Positions 5,195 to 5,427 of a stretch of 5,427 nucleotides of DNA are shown one piece after another. Origin of the DNA: Azoarcus sp. (GTDB lineage: Bacteria; Pseudomonadota; Gammaproteobacteria; Burkholderiales; Rhodocyclaceae); the NCBI GenBank assembly GCA_031259795.1, contig JAIRLA010000077.1, positions 1-5,427 of the forward strand, read 5' to 3'. Position 1 is the stretch's first letter, and every line of letters begins with the position of its first letter. The position numbers were made by a program, and so were the translations under genes. The notes under the pieces were generated by a model that worked only from the letters and a program-made list of their open reading frames with translations, was not told where the DNA came from and did not search any database.

Positions 5195-5213
5195 ACGAAC
5201 GAACGAACGAACG
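5195..5213 (+). repeat. ACGA tetranucleotide repeat over the predicted start site
   Basis: Four ACGA units and a partial fifth (ACG) span 5195-5213. They cover the region from about -9 to +10 of the predicted sigma-54 transcript. A change in unit number would alter the initiation region and the 5' end of the RNA. Confidence 0.75.
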
Positions 5214-5304
5214 TTGCTGATCTGATTTTCCGCAAAGCGGAACGTCTTCCGGCGTCCGTCCACAAAAAAATTCCCCGTGGCCAAAGGCCACGGGGATTTT
5301 TTTT
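5204..5304 (+). ncRNA. candidate sigma-54-dependent small RNA or attenuated leader
   Basis: A perfect sigma-54 promoter predicts a start at 5204, and a strong intrinsic terminator ends at about 5304, giving an RNA of about 101 nt. The span has no ATG. It would contain a 5' end of ACGA repeats, a small hairpin TTCCGC-AAA-GCGGAA (5228-5242), a single-stranded CACAAAAAAA stretch (5261-5270), and the terminator stem with a long U-tail, the kind of 3' end Hfq binds. Known sigma-54-driven small RNAs (for example GlmY/GlmZ and CrcZ/CrcY) share this promoter-terminator logic, but I see no sequence identity with them. The alternative is a leader whose terminator controls read-through into the gene at 5343. 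Confidence 0.45.
5264..5304 (+). terminator. strong, probably bidirectional intrinsic terminator
   Basis: TCCCCGTGGCC (5272-5282) pairs perfectly with GGCCACGGGGA (5286-5296) around an AAA loop, followed by eight T. Seven A precede the stem on the other side, so the structure can also terminate transcription on the opposite strand. No complete protein gene precedes it within 700 bases, so its natural client is the sigma-54 transcript. Confidence 0.92.
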
Positions 5305-5342
5305 GTGCCGGCATACAACGGACAGCGCACGTGGATAAGCCA

Positions 5343-5427
5343 ATGATCCCGCGCCTGCTCCTCGTCCTCTCCCTCCTGCTGCCATGCCTCGGCGCGGCGC
5401 GGGCCGAAGACACCCCGCCCGGCTGCC
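5343..5427 (+). CDS. N-terminus of a secreted protein, cut by the window end
   Basis: From ATG 5343 the frame stays open to the end of the window: MIPRLLLVLSLLLPCLGAARAEDTPPGC. This is a classic Sec signal peptide: a short positive N-terminus, a Leu-rich core at about 4-16, and a likely signal peptidase I site after ARA (residue 21). The Cys in LLPC lacks a proper lipobox, so a lipoprotein is unlikely. GGA at 5333-5335, 7 bases upstream, is a weak ribosome site; an in-frame GTG at 5331 is the alternative start. Only 38 bases separate it from the terminator, with no clear promoter, so read-through from the sigma-54 unit is possible. The mature protein lies outside the window, so its function is unknown. 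Confidence 0.6.
   Translation, partial: MIPRLLLVLSLLLPCLGAARAEDTPPGC

Noticed and set aside
5301..5335. sigma-70 promoter for the gene at 5343 (TTGTGC with CATACA)
   Set aside because: The hexamers are poor and too close together, and the first overlaps the terminator U-tail.
5072..5413. 113-codon minus-strand frame across the sigma-54 unit
   Set aside because: It runs through the strong bidirectional terminator and the signal-peptide gene in antisense, and has no domain features.

Overview
The window is GC-rich with dense GCG/GCC/CGC codon use. It most likely comes from a betaproteobacterial chromosome, possibly Rhodocyclales or a relative. The grounds are a KdsD-LptC-LptA lipopolysaccharide gene cluster, a Phasin_2-type polyhydroxyalkanoate granule protein, and two textbook sigma-54 promoters. 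The exact taxon cannot be fixed from the sequence alone. All supported genes lie on the + strand.

Layout. Bases 1-256 carry a perfect -24/-12 (sigma-54) promoter at the extreme left, a short leader with a 13-codon ORF, and a GC-rich dispersed repeat. No obvious gene is attached to that promoter. Bases 287-2471 are a tight three-gene operon joined by TGATG stop/start overlaps: kdsD (arabinose-5-phosphate isomerase), lptC and lptA (inner-membrane anchored and periplasmic parts of the LPS transport bridge). The usual companions kdsC (between kdsD and lptC) and lptB-rpoN (after lptA) are absent. Bases 2488-3322 form a self-contained phasin unit: a dyad operator candidate, a consensus sigma-70 promoter, a leader of about 117 nt, the phasin gene, then a small UUCG hairpin and a strong intrinsic terminator. 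Bases 3398-4552 encode a SAM-dependent methyltransferase fused to a C-terminal probable beta-sandwich module, with no assigned substrate.

Bases 4553-5342 hold no convincing protein gene. The first part is a nest of repeats: three 26-bp tandem units, two 66-bp direct copies with conserved ends and an unrelated 10-bp middle, and an inverted copy of the repeat found at the left end of the window. The second part is the most interesting stretch: a dyad at 5123-5147, a perfect sigma-54 promoter at 5178-5192, an ACGA tetranucleotide repeat over the predicted start site, a small hairpin, and a very strong terminator ending at about 5304. This arrangement predicts a discrete RNA of about 100 nt under sigma-54 control, or alternatively an attenuated leader for the gene that follows. 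The window ends inside the start of a secreted-protein gene (5343 onward).

Functionally, kdsD, lptC and lptA serve outer-membrane LPS synthesis and export, while the phasin serves carbon storage. The methyltransferase, the repeats and the sigma-54 unit are accessory or unexplained.
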